Assembly (NCBI GenBank): GCA_963169675.1
Contig: CAUJFJ010000032.1
Span: 1 to 42,622 of the forward strand
Direction: 5' to 3'
DNA: 42,622 bases
Origin: Bacteroidota bacterium
Lineage (GTDB): Bacteria; Bacteroidota; Bacteroidia; AKYH767-A; OLB10
The position numbers and the translations under genes are program-made. Position 1 is the stretch's first letter. The number at the start of each line of letters is the position of its first letter. Shown one piece after another: positions 9,501 through 17,262 of this stretch. The notes under the pieces were generated by a model. The model ran no database searches and was not told where the DNA came from. It was given only the letters and a program-made list of their open reading frames with translations.

Positions 9501-11038
9501 TTTCCTTACAAATGCAGGCAACTACACCTTTATCAGGAACAGGAACTTGGATCATTGTATCAGGTAGTGGAAATATTGCTGATATTCATAGTGCCACAAC
9601 TATTATTAGTAACCTTGGAACCACACAAAATAACATATTCAAATGGACAGTTAGTAATGGTTGTGATAGTTTGTCTGATGAAGTATCTATCAGAGTTTAT
9701 ACAGCACCACCACCAAATCAGCCTACAGTTACTGGACCATTAATCGGTTGTGAAGGAGATACCTTAAGTTTTCAGACCAATTGTGCTGCTCCAACACTTG
9801 TTTGGGAAGCAAGACCTAATGGAACCATTGTAGAAGGACAGGGAACACAAAATGTAAAAATAATTTTCGGACAAACTAATGCCACAGGTTATCATGCATG
9901 CGTTACAGGTTCTAATGTTTGTGGTACAAATGTTGTTAAATGTTTGGCTGTTCGTACCAACACCAGTGTTCCGAAATTACTTGTTGCACCGGCTGATGTA
10001 TGTGAAGGTACTACAGTGGAATTTAAATCAAATTCCATTTCTGGAGCAGTTAACTATAAATGGACTGCAACTGGTGGTGTTACTTTTAACGGACAGCCTT
10101 CGCCATTTACAACAACCGATACATCAGTTGCTGTATATTTTCCTGCAGGATTTACCAGCACGAAGGTTGGTGTTGCATCAACAGCAGGATGTGCATATAG
10201 TAATGTACGCGAAGTTACTGTATCCGCAACTCCCGCAATACCCTATACAATTACAGGGTTGAGAGGTAATTTATGTAACTCAGAACAACTATATTTTATA
10301 CGTACCCGAGCAAATCAGACCTATGAGTGGAGTGTGCCAACCGGTGCTTCTATTACATGGACTTCAGCGGGAACAGATTCAATCAGGGTTCAATTTGGTA
10401 GTTCAGTTACCGGAAATATAACTGTCAAGGCAATTAACATTTGCGGAATACGTGGACCTGAAAGGAAATTAGCTGTTACATCAAATCCTTCTATTCCCGG
10501 AGTGGTTTCAGGTTTGCCTGAAGCGTGTCCTTTAAATTCAGGATATCAATATTCGGTAGCACCGGTTTCGGGAGCAACTGCTTACAGATGGACCTTGCCA
10601 TCAGGGTCTGTGATTAATTCAGGCGATGGCACACCAAATATTGATGTGACTTTTGGTCCAACGGTTGGAAGAATATCTGTTGCAACAATTGGAAGTTGTG
10701 GTGTCTCTGGAAACCGCTATTTCAATATTGCTTCCATTTGCAGAACAGCTGGATCTCCTGAACCTGAAGTTACTTCTTCTAAAAGCGATTTCAACTTGCA
10801 GGCATTTCCCGACTCAGAATCTAAAATTCTTACTATAACGTTCAACTCTGACAAAGCAGGCAGCTATAATTTTAAGTTGTTAAATCAGGCTGGAACCGAA
10901 ATGTCATCAGGTGAAATTAATGCGGTTAAAGGTAGCAACATGGAGCAAATTGATATGTCTGCATTACCCAATGCTATATATCGGTTGGTGGTTGAAAGCC
11001 CCGAAAAATCACAACAGTTAACAGTGCGTTTCTTTTAA
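6581..11038 (+). CDS. Large secreted protein with PPC-like, SprB-repeat and PKD-like domains and a degenerate T9SS tail
   Basis: The protein is 1485 residues with an N-terminal signal or anchor segment (VFIVLVAATVILKI). The first about 340 residues are a beta-rich region ending in VFPVTIDPTLS, a phrase typical of large wall or secreted repeat proteins. Residues about 600-705 (FKFTTGSC...SIFDTYIFLLNSAG...DYFLVVQAY) resemble a bacterial pre-peptidase C-terminal (PPC) domain. Residues about 885-955 (CTGLSNGSIQIALTGGTAPITYMWSDG...YAVTIFDANGC) match the SprB repeat known from the gliding adhesin SprB. About four PKD-like modules follow. The C-terminal about 75 residues look like a T9SS domain (IYRLVVESPEKSQQLTVRFF), but the usual YPNP is replaced by FPDSES. 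It probably forms a transcription unit with the next gene, 20 bases downstream. Role inferred: surface adhesion or motility-associated. Confidence 0.82.
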   Translation: MEIVNRKLVKWVFIVLVAATVILKIDDAFSQESIKKGYPPDAANRSPQPVPEFSLLSPATKGNSTERVLAAAIPENFKSHPEYGKVKLENSPQSVELIQSRTANSRTFLNPDGSYTTTQSNGVMHYKDNAGNWMSVSAVPGENSRMAGEFGLFETDKPISVNRNTGAGTVVLDENNAIEISKDAAVNILSASGQVISSVSRARSVNSEVSGNEINFRNFWNNIDRVQIIEADKLKTNYVLTTVPSELPADGYLSFTEKVTVPAGWNIRRGSVGKEISGNWFGSFEIVNSRGKVVGTFDKLFYFDNEENSEIEGGYKISSEGNVFHISALVPAVWLSDPKRVFPVTIDPTLSNTYSSGAIGSTYNAFCTVSMNAVIPGNSTVSSTTIASTYVASGTTKKRNARIIYTGPGGSTSEFYCNETTNGSCALTTTSTTIANGFTATGIIPFSIGVKRNNNSGAACNSTYLSVTNNTWVITLTYTTCATPTAGGTLSGPTTASCGDANSYTCSGGSGSYLWEYSSNGGTTYTTVTGAATNSTTISFNTTGTYLVRVQREATGCSASTSNVVTTVVSAPTTGISTATAVVIPSLPYSGLHNTYCYPTTFSGSGNQATAAKFFKFTTGSCANKVTINTCDVTSIFDTYIFLLNSAGTVIAANDDYTGCAYLVSGNAYLSRILDFTVTPSTDYFLVVQAYRYASPASGTFGLNISESGGSTVVPSVSISGGASICSGAQLTLTATPVNGGTSPTYAWTVNGNPAGNGTATFTSSSLANGDQIAVTMTSNQACASPATATSSTYTAVVGVGPTISTSSNSPLCHGADLMLNVNVNESVTGYSWTGPGSFSSTDQNPVISSGTTSNEGTYAVVVTGLSGCTSSSSVSVDFSTELNASVQSFQNPTCTGLSNGSIQIALTGGTAPITYMWSDGQSTGIASNLASGPYAVTIFDANGCTAYVEQELNAPDPISPAVAGDDREVCNLLSLQMQATTPLSGTGTWIIVSGSGNIADIHSATTIISNLGTTQNNIFKWTVSNGCDSLSDEVSIRVYTAPPPNQPTVTGPLIGCEGDTLSFQTNCAAPTLVWEARPNGTIVEGQGTQNVKIIFGQTNATGYHACVTGSNVCGTNVVKCLAVRTNTSVPKLLVAPADVCEGTTVEFKSNSISGAVNYKWTATGGVTFNGQPSPFTTTDTSVAVYFPAGFTSTKVGVASTAGCAYSNVREVTVSATPAIPYTITGLRGNLCNSEQLYFIRTRANQTYEWSVPTGASITWTSAGTDSIRVQFGSSVTGNITVKAINICGIRGPERKLAVTSNPSIPGVVSGLPEACPLNSGYQYSVAPVSGATAYRWTLPSGSVINSGDGTPNIDVTFGPTVGRISVATIGSCGVSGNRYFNIASICRTAGSPEPEVTSSKSDFNLQAFPDSESKILTITFNSDKAGSYNFKLLNQAGTEMSSGEINAVKGSNMEQIDMSALPNAIYRLVVESPEKSQQLTVRFF

Positions 11039-11058
11039 TTAAAAGATAAAGAATTATC

Positions 11059-12501
11059 ATGAGCAAAAATAAATTAAGAAACAGACAAACTGCTTATTTG
11101 AGCACCAGGATGCGCATAGTAATCGGTGCTTCAATTTTTGCAGCAGCATCATTATTATTGATTGTTGTATTCAATATTTCGGATGTTAAAGAGTCCCGAG
11201 CATTTAGTTCAGGTGATTACCGGACAACAACGTCCGGCGATTGGTCCGACAATAATACATGGGAAGTTTATGATGGCGAAAACTGGAGTAGTGCTGCAAT
11301 GCCTCCTGGACCAGGAGTAAAAACAATTGTTGTTACAGCTGGTAACGAACTTGCGGTTACGGAAGAGGTCTCTCTGTCTGAACTTATCATTGAAGAAGGC
11401 GGTAATGTCAGATTAGATGCTAACTCTCTCAGATTGATGAAAACTGATGCAAAAGGCGGAATCCTTTGTAAAGGTAAGCTCGACATGGGAACTGCTATTA
11501 TTGAAGGTGATGGTGATTTTATTGTTGAATCAGGAGCAACCCTTTATATTGGGTCTGATTCCGGAATAGATAAAAAAGGTGCATCCGGTAATATCCAGTT
11601 GCGTGGTAAAAGGGAGTTTTCAAAAGACGCTTCCTATGTCTTTAATGGCACTATTCAGCAACATTCCGGAAATGGTTTACCAACTGTCCTTAGATATTTG
11701 GCCATTCAGAATACATCAGGTGTAGAATTGGATCAGTCATTCTTTGTGATGGATACTCTAGCTTTGAGAAATGGTATTTTAAAAACAGGAAGATATGTTG
11801 TTACGATTGGTTCATCAACAACTGCTCCTGGATATGTTGAAAGTGTCAAAGGTGCTGTTAGTGGAAAATTAAAGAGATGGTATGGTCCATCAAATTTTAA
11901 AGAAGTTGTTTTCCCGGTAACGGATACTAAAGCTGTAAATATATTTTCGTTCACTTCTGATGTTCCTGAATTTCAAAAAGGAATGATTGAGTTAAATTAT
12001 CATGAGGGCTCTTTGAATAATGTTTCATCCAATCCATTTGATGCCCGTCAGGTTGTTGTAGGAATCACGGAACAAGGTTATTATACAGCACTGTTGTCGA
12101 ATGGTCCGGAAGAGGCATGGTTGAAAATCACTTCTGCAGTTGCAGGCGCTGACCGACTCAATAAAATATCCTGGAAAATTTCTAAATCTGCCAGAACAAA
12201 ACAGAATACAGATGAATCTGTTAAACTGGCAAGCAATGAAAATATTCAAAATATTGTTTTTGGGCCAAATCCGTTTAAAGATACATTCTTTGTGAGATTT
12301 CACAGTGATGCTTCTTCGCTCGCATTTGTTCAGTTAATGAATGCCGGTGGACAACTTGTATACAATGAGCAAATGAATGTTTATGAAGGCAGCAATCAAT
12401 TTCAGTATAAAGCTAAAAGTGCATTACCTCCCGGAGTATACATGTTAAGAATTAGCAATACCAGTGAAATTCATACAATGAAAGTCATAAAAGAAGATTA
12501 A
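11059..12501 (+). CDS. Secreted T9SS sorting-domain protein with beta-helix-like region
   Basis: The protein is 480 residues. A basic start is followed by a hydrophobic segment at about residues 19-41 (MRIVIGASIFAAASLLLIVV), which is a signal peptide or anchor. Residues about 50-130 (SGDWSDNNTWEVYDGENW...PPGPGVKTIVVTAGNELAV) follow the pattern that opens many Bacteroidota secreted beta-helix proteins (description of unfinished ornament, NxTW and Val/Thr ladders). The middle is repetitive beta strands. The C-terminal about 80 residues contain FGPNPFKDTFFVRF and PPGVYMLRISNTSEIHTMKVIKED, a T9SS type A domain with GPNP in place of YPNP. It starts 20 bases after the preceding secreted protein, so co-transcription and a shared function are likely. 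No enzyme motif was seen. Confidence 0.8.
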   Translation: MSKNKLRNRQTAYLSTRMRIVIGASIFAAASLLLIVVFNISDVKESRAFSSGDYRTTTSGDWSDNNTWEVYDGENWSSAAMPPGPGVKTIVVTAGNELAVTEEVSLSELIIEEGGNVRLDANSLRLMKTDAKGGILCKGKLDMGTAIIEGDGDFIVESGATLYIGSDSGIDKKGASGNIQLRGKREFSKDASYVFNGTIQQHSGNGLPTVLRYLAIQNTSGVELDQSFFVMDTLALRNGILKTGRYVVTIGSSTTAPGYVESVKGAVSGKLKRWYGPSNFKEVVFPVTDTKAVNIFSFTSDVPEFQKGMIELNYHEGSLNNVSSNPFDARQVVVGITEQGYYTALLSNGPEEAWLKITSAVAGADRLNKISWKISKSARTKQNTDESVKLASNENIQNIVFGPNPFKDTFFVRFHSDASSLAFVQLMNAGGQLVYNEQMNVYEGSNQFQYKAKSALPPGVYMLRISNTSEIHTMKVIKED

Positions 12502-12516
12502 CTTTATATTCAAAGT

Positions 12517-12557
12517 AAAAAAAAAAGAGCGGATGATTATTCATTCCGCTCTTTTTT
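12517..12557. terminator. Bidirectional terminator between convergent genes
   Basis: A run of ten A, then GAGCGGA paired with TCCGCTC (with an additional TGA/TCA pairing past a one-base bulge), then six T. It sits between the plus-strand T9SS gene and the minus-strand sugar transferase and can serve both. Confidence 0.9.
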
Positions 12558-12559
12558 AA

Positions 12560-13666
12560 TTAGTTGCTTCTTGCCCGTTTAATAAAAATCTGATTAAAGG
12601 CTTTGAAAAAATACCTGATGTCAGTCTTGATTGGATTTTTTTCATAACTCCTCAAGTACTTTAATTCAGACTCCATTATTTCATCAAGTGTTTTAGGAAG
12701 GTCAGCATAGAATGGAGGTATGAGACCGGGTGTATGCTTTAATCTCTTTTCTTTAAGTTCTTCAGAGTAAAGTGATAAATATTGCTTGCTTAGTGGTCTT
12801 ACTCCGACAATTTTAAGATCGCCTTTCAGAAGATTAATGATCATCGGTAATTCATCCAGCCAATACTTGCGCATAAATTTACCTAAAGTTGAAATTCTGA
12901 AATCGTCTTTAAATTTACCACCTTCCTGAAGCTGGTTCCTTTCATAGATGTATTGCTGCAGATATTCTGAAAAAGGATGCATCGTTCGGAATTTATATAC
13001 ACTAATTATTTTACCTCCTTTACCAAATCGTCTCATCTTGCAGATTGGACCATAAGAAGGTTCTTCATCAAATGCAGGTTCGTCTATTTTACGAACAACA
13101 AAATACATTTTACCATTAATTTTCCTTTCATCAATAACACTAAACCCACAACTGTACAATCTACCAAGCGTTTCTGTTCTTGATATGACACGGTTGCGTC
13201 CACCGGTTATTTTGAAATAGATCTTTTTGGTAATGGGTAATTTTGGGAATATTCTTTTCAGAATAAAGTCGAGGGTGTAATATATGTGTGAAAGTCCCCA
13301 GGGATACTTGTGAAGTATCCGATATTTCCGGTCTCCCTTTGTTTCTACGCACCCAACAAATAAACCTTCCTTTGGTAATTTACTGTTTACTGCCTCAAAA
13401 AATTTATTTATTCTTTGAATGTCATTTATTCTGGCAAAATTCACCAGTGTCTCAAAGTAATTGTCTGATAAAGCGTAAACATTGAAAGCGGTTTTGGTCA
13501 TCAAAACCATCGTGCGGTCATTCTCCAGATTAATGAAATCAGACAAATAGTCGTAGACTTCAGGCCCCGGATCTTTTAGAATGGAGTTTTTTAAGTTTCC
13601 AAACTTGAATAAGTCGCGTAATTTACCCTCAGCCTTTTCGCGTTGTACAATTAAACTATTCCTCAT
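12560..13666 (-). CDS. Sugar-phosphate transferase homologue (initiating PGT family), no visible membrane anchor
   Basis: The protein is 368 residues. The C-terminal half matches the catalytic part of bacterial polyprenyl-phosphate sugar-phosphate transferases (WcaJ/PglC family): YKFRTM at about 224-229, the LDELP motif with the Asp-Glu pair at 271-272, KGD at 281-283, and VGVRP at 287-291. In that family the enzyme moves a sugar phosphate from a nucleotide sugar to undecaprenyl phosphate, starting repeat-unit assembly on the inner membrane. Unusually, residues 1-200 lack the hydrophobic re-entrant helix expected before the catalytic core. They instead form a soluble domain with GRLYSCGFSVIDE just before the junction, perhaps a degenerate methyltransferase-like fold. 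It is the last gene of the exopolysaccharide locus and is separated from it by 283 bp, so it may have its own promoter. Membrane attachment through amphipathic helices is possible. Confidence 0.75.
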   Translation of the reverse strand: MRNSLIVQREKAEGKLRDLFKFGNLKNSILKDPGPEVYDYLSDFINLENDRTMVLMTKTAFNVYALSDNYFETLVNFARINDIQRINKFFEAVNSKLPKEGLFVGCVETKGDRKYRILHKYPWGLSHIYYTLDFILKRIFPKLPITKKIYFKITGGRNRVISRTETLGRLYSCGFSVIDERKINGKMYFVVRKIDEPAFDEEPSYGPICKMRRFGKGGKIISVYKFRTMHPFSEYLQQYIYERNQLQEGGKFKDDFRISTLGKFMRKYWLDELPMIINLLKGDLKIVGVRPLSKQYLSLYSEELKEKRLKHTPGLIPPFYADLPKTLDEIMESELKYLRSYEKNPIKTDIRYFFKAFNQIFIKRARSN

Positions 13667-13949
13667 TTAATATTTGATTTTAGAAGAAAAGTCTGAAGAG
13701 TTTTGCATTCTGAGTCGGCCGCACAAAACCCTGATTTTGAGTGTAAATTTAATGTTTTATTAAACTCAGCGCAATAGGCAAATACATATACTTATACACT
13801 TCGATTGTTATTAAATTGTAAATAATTGATATCCAGTCAATTGAAAATATATTCGGATGTCAAATCAATTGACGAAATCAAGTAGTTCAATTTAATACGA
13901 GAATTGACTAAAACACAAGTAACAGTAAATCAGATGATTGCTATTTACG
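13667..13949. other. Non-coding gap with two TCAATTGA palindromes
   Basis: A 283-bp AT-rich gap with no convincing gene. TCAATTGA occurs at 13837-13844 and 13865-13872, 28 bases apart, with looser variants (TTCAATTT, GAATTGAC) near 13886-13916. This could be an operator array for the sugar transferase on the minus strand. I saw no clear -7 box and no strong terminator for the upstream gene. Confidence 0.35.
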
Positions 13950-15113
13950 TCAATTTTTAGGAGGAAGCAAAGAAGCCAGGGCAACGAACATCCAGGCATT
14001 TGACCACCTCATGAAAGAAGGCTTTTCAGTGAATTGAGCATATTTCCTGAAATAAAAATACCCTTTGGGATCTTGCATAGTTCTGATCATGTAACTGGCA
14101 ACATTGGTGGCAATCTCTGTTTGATCAAATCGGGTTAATGTTAGAATGCTCTGACCTGCTGCTGTGCAATCGACAGGGAAAGTTTTATTGCTGAAAAATT
14201 TAGGTATTTCATTATTTTCAAAGAATGTATTCAAATAGTATTTAAAACCATTTGCAAGGTGATTTGAAAAGGAATTGTCATTGGTGCAAATTTGAAATTC
14301 ATGAAAGCAATCCAATACATATCCTGTATGATAATTGTCAATCCATTCCCCTTTATTCATAGCAGCATATTTCCAGGAACCGTCGATTTGTTGTTGGTTT
14401 GCTACATAGGTTGCTGCCAGCTTCGCAGGATGCAACAGTTTTTCATCTTTGGTAATACTGTATACCTGAGAAAGTAATCTGACCCCTTTCATACTGGCAT
14501 TGAATACCTGTTGTGTATCAAATGGAGAATAGGAAAAGCAAAAAGTTCCGTCCTCATAATGAGTTCTTTTTATATCATTGAGCACAAAAAGAGAAGCGCT
14601 TTTGCATAGATCACCCACTGATGCATCTTTAGTGAAGCAATAGTATTTAAAAAGTGCATTTGTTATAAATCCTGTAGCAACAATGGTTGGCTGATATGCG
14701 GGAATTTTAGCATATCTCGATTCCCAATCGAAGTCGTATCCCCAACAGGCGCCGTGAAATCCTTTCGGAATCATTTCAGTAAGTTTTGAAATGAGCGGGT
14801 TGCATTTTTTTTCTAACTCGCTTTTAGAAAGTAAATTCTTTTCACCCATAATGGTGTAGGCCTGAATACAAAGACCTAATGTAACCGGATTTAAACCTTT
14901 TTTTATTAAGAGTATAGGTCTTAAATTCAAAGGTGATCTTTTTACAAGTTGTTGCAGGCCAAATCTGAGCAACTTGCTACTCCGAAGAAGCGGTACATTA
15001 ACCAACGGGGATTTTAGAGCATCATAAGGATCATAGCCATGATAATTTTCTGCTTCAATATATTGCTGTAATTTATAAAATGCTTCTACTGCATTTGTTG
15101 CTTCCTGTTGCAT
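13950..15113 (-). CDS. Alpha/alpha-barrel-like polysaccharide-locus protein, function unknown
   Basis: The protein is 387 residues with no signal peptide or membrane segment. It consists of repeated helical hairpins with aromatic-rich loops (WGYDFDWESRYAKIPAYQPTIV, YEDGTFCFSYSPFD, DGSWKYA, DNYHTGYVLDCF, MRWSNAWMFVALA). This style belongs to the (alpha/alpha)6 or six-hairpin toroid folds of glycoside hydrolases, lyases and epimerases. Homologues usually sit beside the two-domain oxidoreductase in exopolysaccharide loci, as here, where its start is 2 bases past the stop of that gene. It may act on a sugar intermediate or on the polymer, but no catalytic residues can be assigned from the sequence alone. 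Some databases label relatives as delta-aminolevulinate dehydratase; the sequence gives no support for that. Confidence 0.65.
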   Translation of the reverse strand: MQQEATNAVEAFYKLQQYIEAENYHGYDPYDALKSPLVNVPLLRSSKLLRFGLQQLVKRSPLNLRPILLIKKGLNPVTLGLCIQAYTIMGEKNLLSKSELEKKCNPLISKLTEMIPKGFHGACWGYDFDWESRYAKIPAYQPTIVATGFITNALFKYYCFTKDASVGDLCKSASLFVLNDIKRTHYEDGTFCFSYSPFDTQQVFNASMKGVRLLSQVYSITKDEKLLHPAKLAATYVANQQQIDGSWKYAAMNKGEWIDNYHTGYVLDCFHEFQICTNDNSFSNHLANGFKYYLNTFFENNEIPKFFSNKTFPVDCTAAGQSILTLTRFDQTEIATNVASYMIRTMQDPKGYFYFRKYAQFTEKPSFMRWSNAWMFVALASLLPPKN

Positions 15114-15115
15114 CT

Positions 15116-17257
15116 TTATAATGTGATTCTTTCTCCTTGTAATGCAATAGATCGTAATGCTTTGAATGTGGCATCGAAAGTGATGTATTGTTCTTCAAAC
15201 GGAACAGGGCATTCTTTACCGGTTTCTATATTCTTCAGAAAATTGGTTACTTCCGAATTGTGTCCTTTATCTATGCCTTTTACATTTTTTGTTACAGCCG
15301 TTTTTCCATAAATTTTTAAACTGCTGAAATCATCAATGATTCCAATTCTGCCTGCAAAGAAAACTTCCAGATATTCTTTAGGAAGGTCTTTATTTCCATT
15401 GGAGAAATAAGAAATATTCGCAATGCTGCCATTTTCGAAATGAAGATTAATAGTAACTGTATCATTATTGTTATTGGTGTCAGGCATTGCAACGGCACTT
15501 ACTGATATGATTTTGGAGCCCGTAAGATGCATTGCCAGATCTATAAAATGACATGCTTCTCCAATGATTCTTCCGCCACCAATTTTTTTATCGTGAATCC
15601 AGTGGTCGGCAGGTACTATACCTGCATTGATTCTGTAATTTATGCTTACCGGGGTTTTACCTGCTGATTCAATGGTGTTTTTTAGAGACACCACCAATGG
15701 AGAAAATCGTCTGTTGAATCCAACCATTAATGACTTTCCGGATTTTTGGTAAATTTCTTTGATAGATTCAAGTTCTTCTTCATTCATACAAAGTGGTTTT
15801 TCTACAAAAACATTTTTACCACTTTTCAATCCTTTAATTACATATTCTGCGTGAGAGTCGTGACGTGTTGCTATAAATATTGTATTTATCTCTGCATCAT
15901 TAAGAATTTCATCCGGATTTCCGGTGCATAATGAGAAATTGTATTTGTCTGCAAGATTTCTGGCATTTGCTGGTCGTGCCGTTGCTATTCCTTTTAGTTT
16001 TCCGGAGTCTCCAATTGCCGGTAGCAGGAAGTTTTGTGCGAAATTTCCGGCACCTATAAAACCGATTACTGGTTTATTTCCTGTGGATGGTGTATTTGTT
16101 GGGATTTGTTTTCGAACCGATCTTGCAATTTCTTTGCTGATATCGTAATTTAATACTATGGCCTGAAAAGGTTCACTTCTGGACACAACCAAATCATAAG
16201 CTTTGATAGAATCTGAGAAGGGGAACCGATGTGTAATTAGTGGATCAATATTGATTTTTCCTGAACGAATCAACTCGAGAAATGCACCCATATTCCTGTT
16301 TTCTGTCCACCTTACATATCCAAAAGGATAGTCAATACCTTTTTCTTCATAGGCACTGTCATAGCGGCCCGGTCCATAAGAACAAGACATTCTCAAATCA
16401 AGTTCTTTTCTAAAATAGTTGGTTCTCTTAAATCCGGTAGGAACTGCTCCTACAACTACTACTTTTCCCTTTTGTTTACATATCTCTCCAGAAAAATCAA
16501 TAGGGTCGGTAGATGACGATCCGGCAGTAATTATTACCGCATCAACACCATATCCATCAGTAAGTGATTCTATCGCTTGTGTAAGTCCTTCATTGCCTCT
16601 TAAGAAAGCCATGTCAGCTCCATTTTTTAAAGCTGTTTCTATCTGTTTCGGATCAATATCAATACCAACAGTTCGTACTCCTGAGGCATGTAACATTTGA
16701 AGTGTTAATTGACCGATCAAACCTAAGCCTATTACAGCTGCTGTTTCTCCAAGGCGTAAATCGGCTTGTCTGATTCCTTGTAATGCGATTGCGCCCAAAG
16801 TGGCTAGTGAAGCGTGCTCTGTTGATACATTGTTCGGTATTTTGACAGCTAGATTTTTTGGAATAGCAACCACTTCTGCGTGATTTGCTGAATTTCCTCC
16901 GCATGCTACCAAATCACCAATACGGAATTCAGTAACATCTGGTGCAACTTCTATTACTTCGCCTGCACTGCAATATCCAAGTGGAGTAGGGGCATCCAGC
17001 TTATTCATCACCATCCGGTAAGTGTTCATTATACCGAATGTTTTAGCTGTCTGAATTACTTTCTTAACCTCATCTTTTCTTGCTCGGGCTTTACCTATAT
17101 ATCCTAATCGGGCATCCTTTACAGTCTTTCCTTCAGTACCGGCACTTATAAGAGAAAAATAATTTCTTACCAGTATGCAGCCATTGTTTAAAGCCGGGAA
17201 AGGAACCTCAAGTAATGTCATTTTACCATCTTTCAGGTTTTGGGTTATTTGTTCCAT
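15116..17257 (-). CDS. Two-domain oxidoreductase (MDR dehydrogenase fused to Gfo/Idh/MocA)
   Basis: The protein is 713 residues. The first about 375 residues are a medium-chain dehydrogenase/reductase: a GroES-like part (LISAGTEG, GYCSAGEVIEV, GDLVACGG) and a Rossmann fold (AAVIGLGLIGQLTLQ, GIDIDPKQIETA). From about 392 a second Rossmann domain begins (VIGFIGAGNFAQNFLLPAI), with the EKPL motif of Gfo/Idh/MocA enzymes (NVFVEKPLCMNEEE). Both halves bind a nicotinamide cofactor in their families. Fusions like this are frequent in exopolysaccharide clusters and probably oxidise or epimerise a nucleotide-sugar or sugar intermediate; the substrate is unknown. It is in the minus-strand operon, 5 bases after the GT4 stop codon. 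Presumably cytoplasmic. The first domain lacks an obvious structural-zinc Cys cluster. Confidence 0.82.
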   Translation of the reverse strand: MEQITQNLKDGKMTLLEVPFPALNNGCILVRNYFSLISAGTEGKTVKDARLGYIGKARARKDEVKKVIQTAKTFGIMNTYRMVMNKLDAPTPLGYCSAGEVIEVAPDVTEFRIGDLVACGGNSANHAEVVAIPKNLAVKIPNNVSTEHASLATLGAIALQGIRQADLRLGETAAVIGLGLIGQLTLQMLHASGVRTVGIDIDPKQIETALKNGADMAFLRGNEGLTQAIESLTDGYGVDAVIITAGSSSTDPIDFSGEICKQKGKVVVVGAVPTGFKRTNYFRKELDLRMSCSYGPGRYDSAYEEKGIDYPFGYVRWTENRNMGAFLELIRSGKINIDPLITHRFPFSDSIKAYDLVVSRSEPFQAIVLNYDISKEIARSVRKQIPTNTPSTGNKPVIGFIGAGNFAQNFLLPAIGDSGKLKGIATARPANARNLADKYNFSLCTGNPDEILNDAEINTIFIATRHDSHAEYVIKGLKSGKNVFVEKPLCMNEEELESIKEIYQKSGKSLMVGFNRRFSPLVVSLKNTIESAGKTPVSINYRINAGIVPADHWIHDKKIGGGRIIGEACHFIDLAMHLTGSKIISVSAVAMPDTNNNNDTVTINLHFENGSIANISYFSNGNKDLPKEYLEVFFAGRIGIIDDFSSLKIYGKTAVTKNVKGIDKGHNSEVTNFLKNIETGKECPVPFEEQYITFDATFKALRSIALQGERITL

Positions 17258-17262
17258 TAGCC

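Noticed and set aside
1-11038. CRISPR-like or DNA repeat array in the secreted protein genes
   Set aside because: The repeats are protein modules of about 255-265 bases with diverged DNA, not short identical direct repeats with spacers.
13950-15113. Delta-aminolevulinate dehydratase label for the alpha/alpha-type protein
   Set aside because: None of the conserved zinc or Schiff-base lysine segments of that enzyme are visible; the helical hairpin pattern and gene context do not fit.
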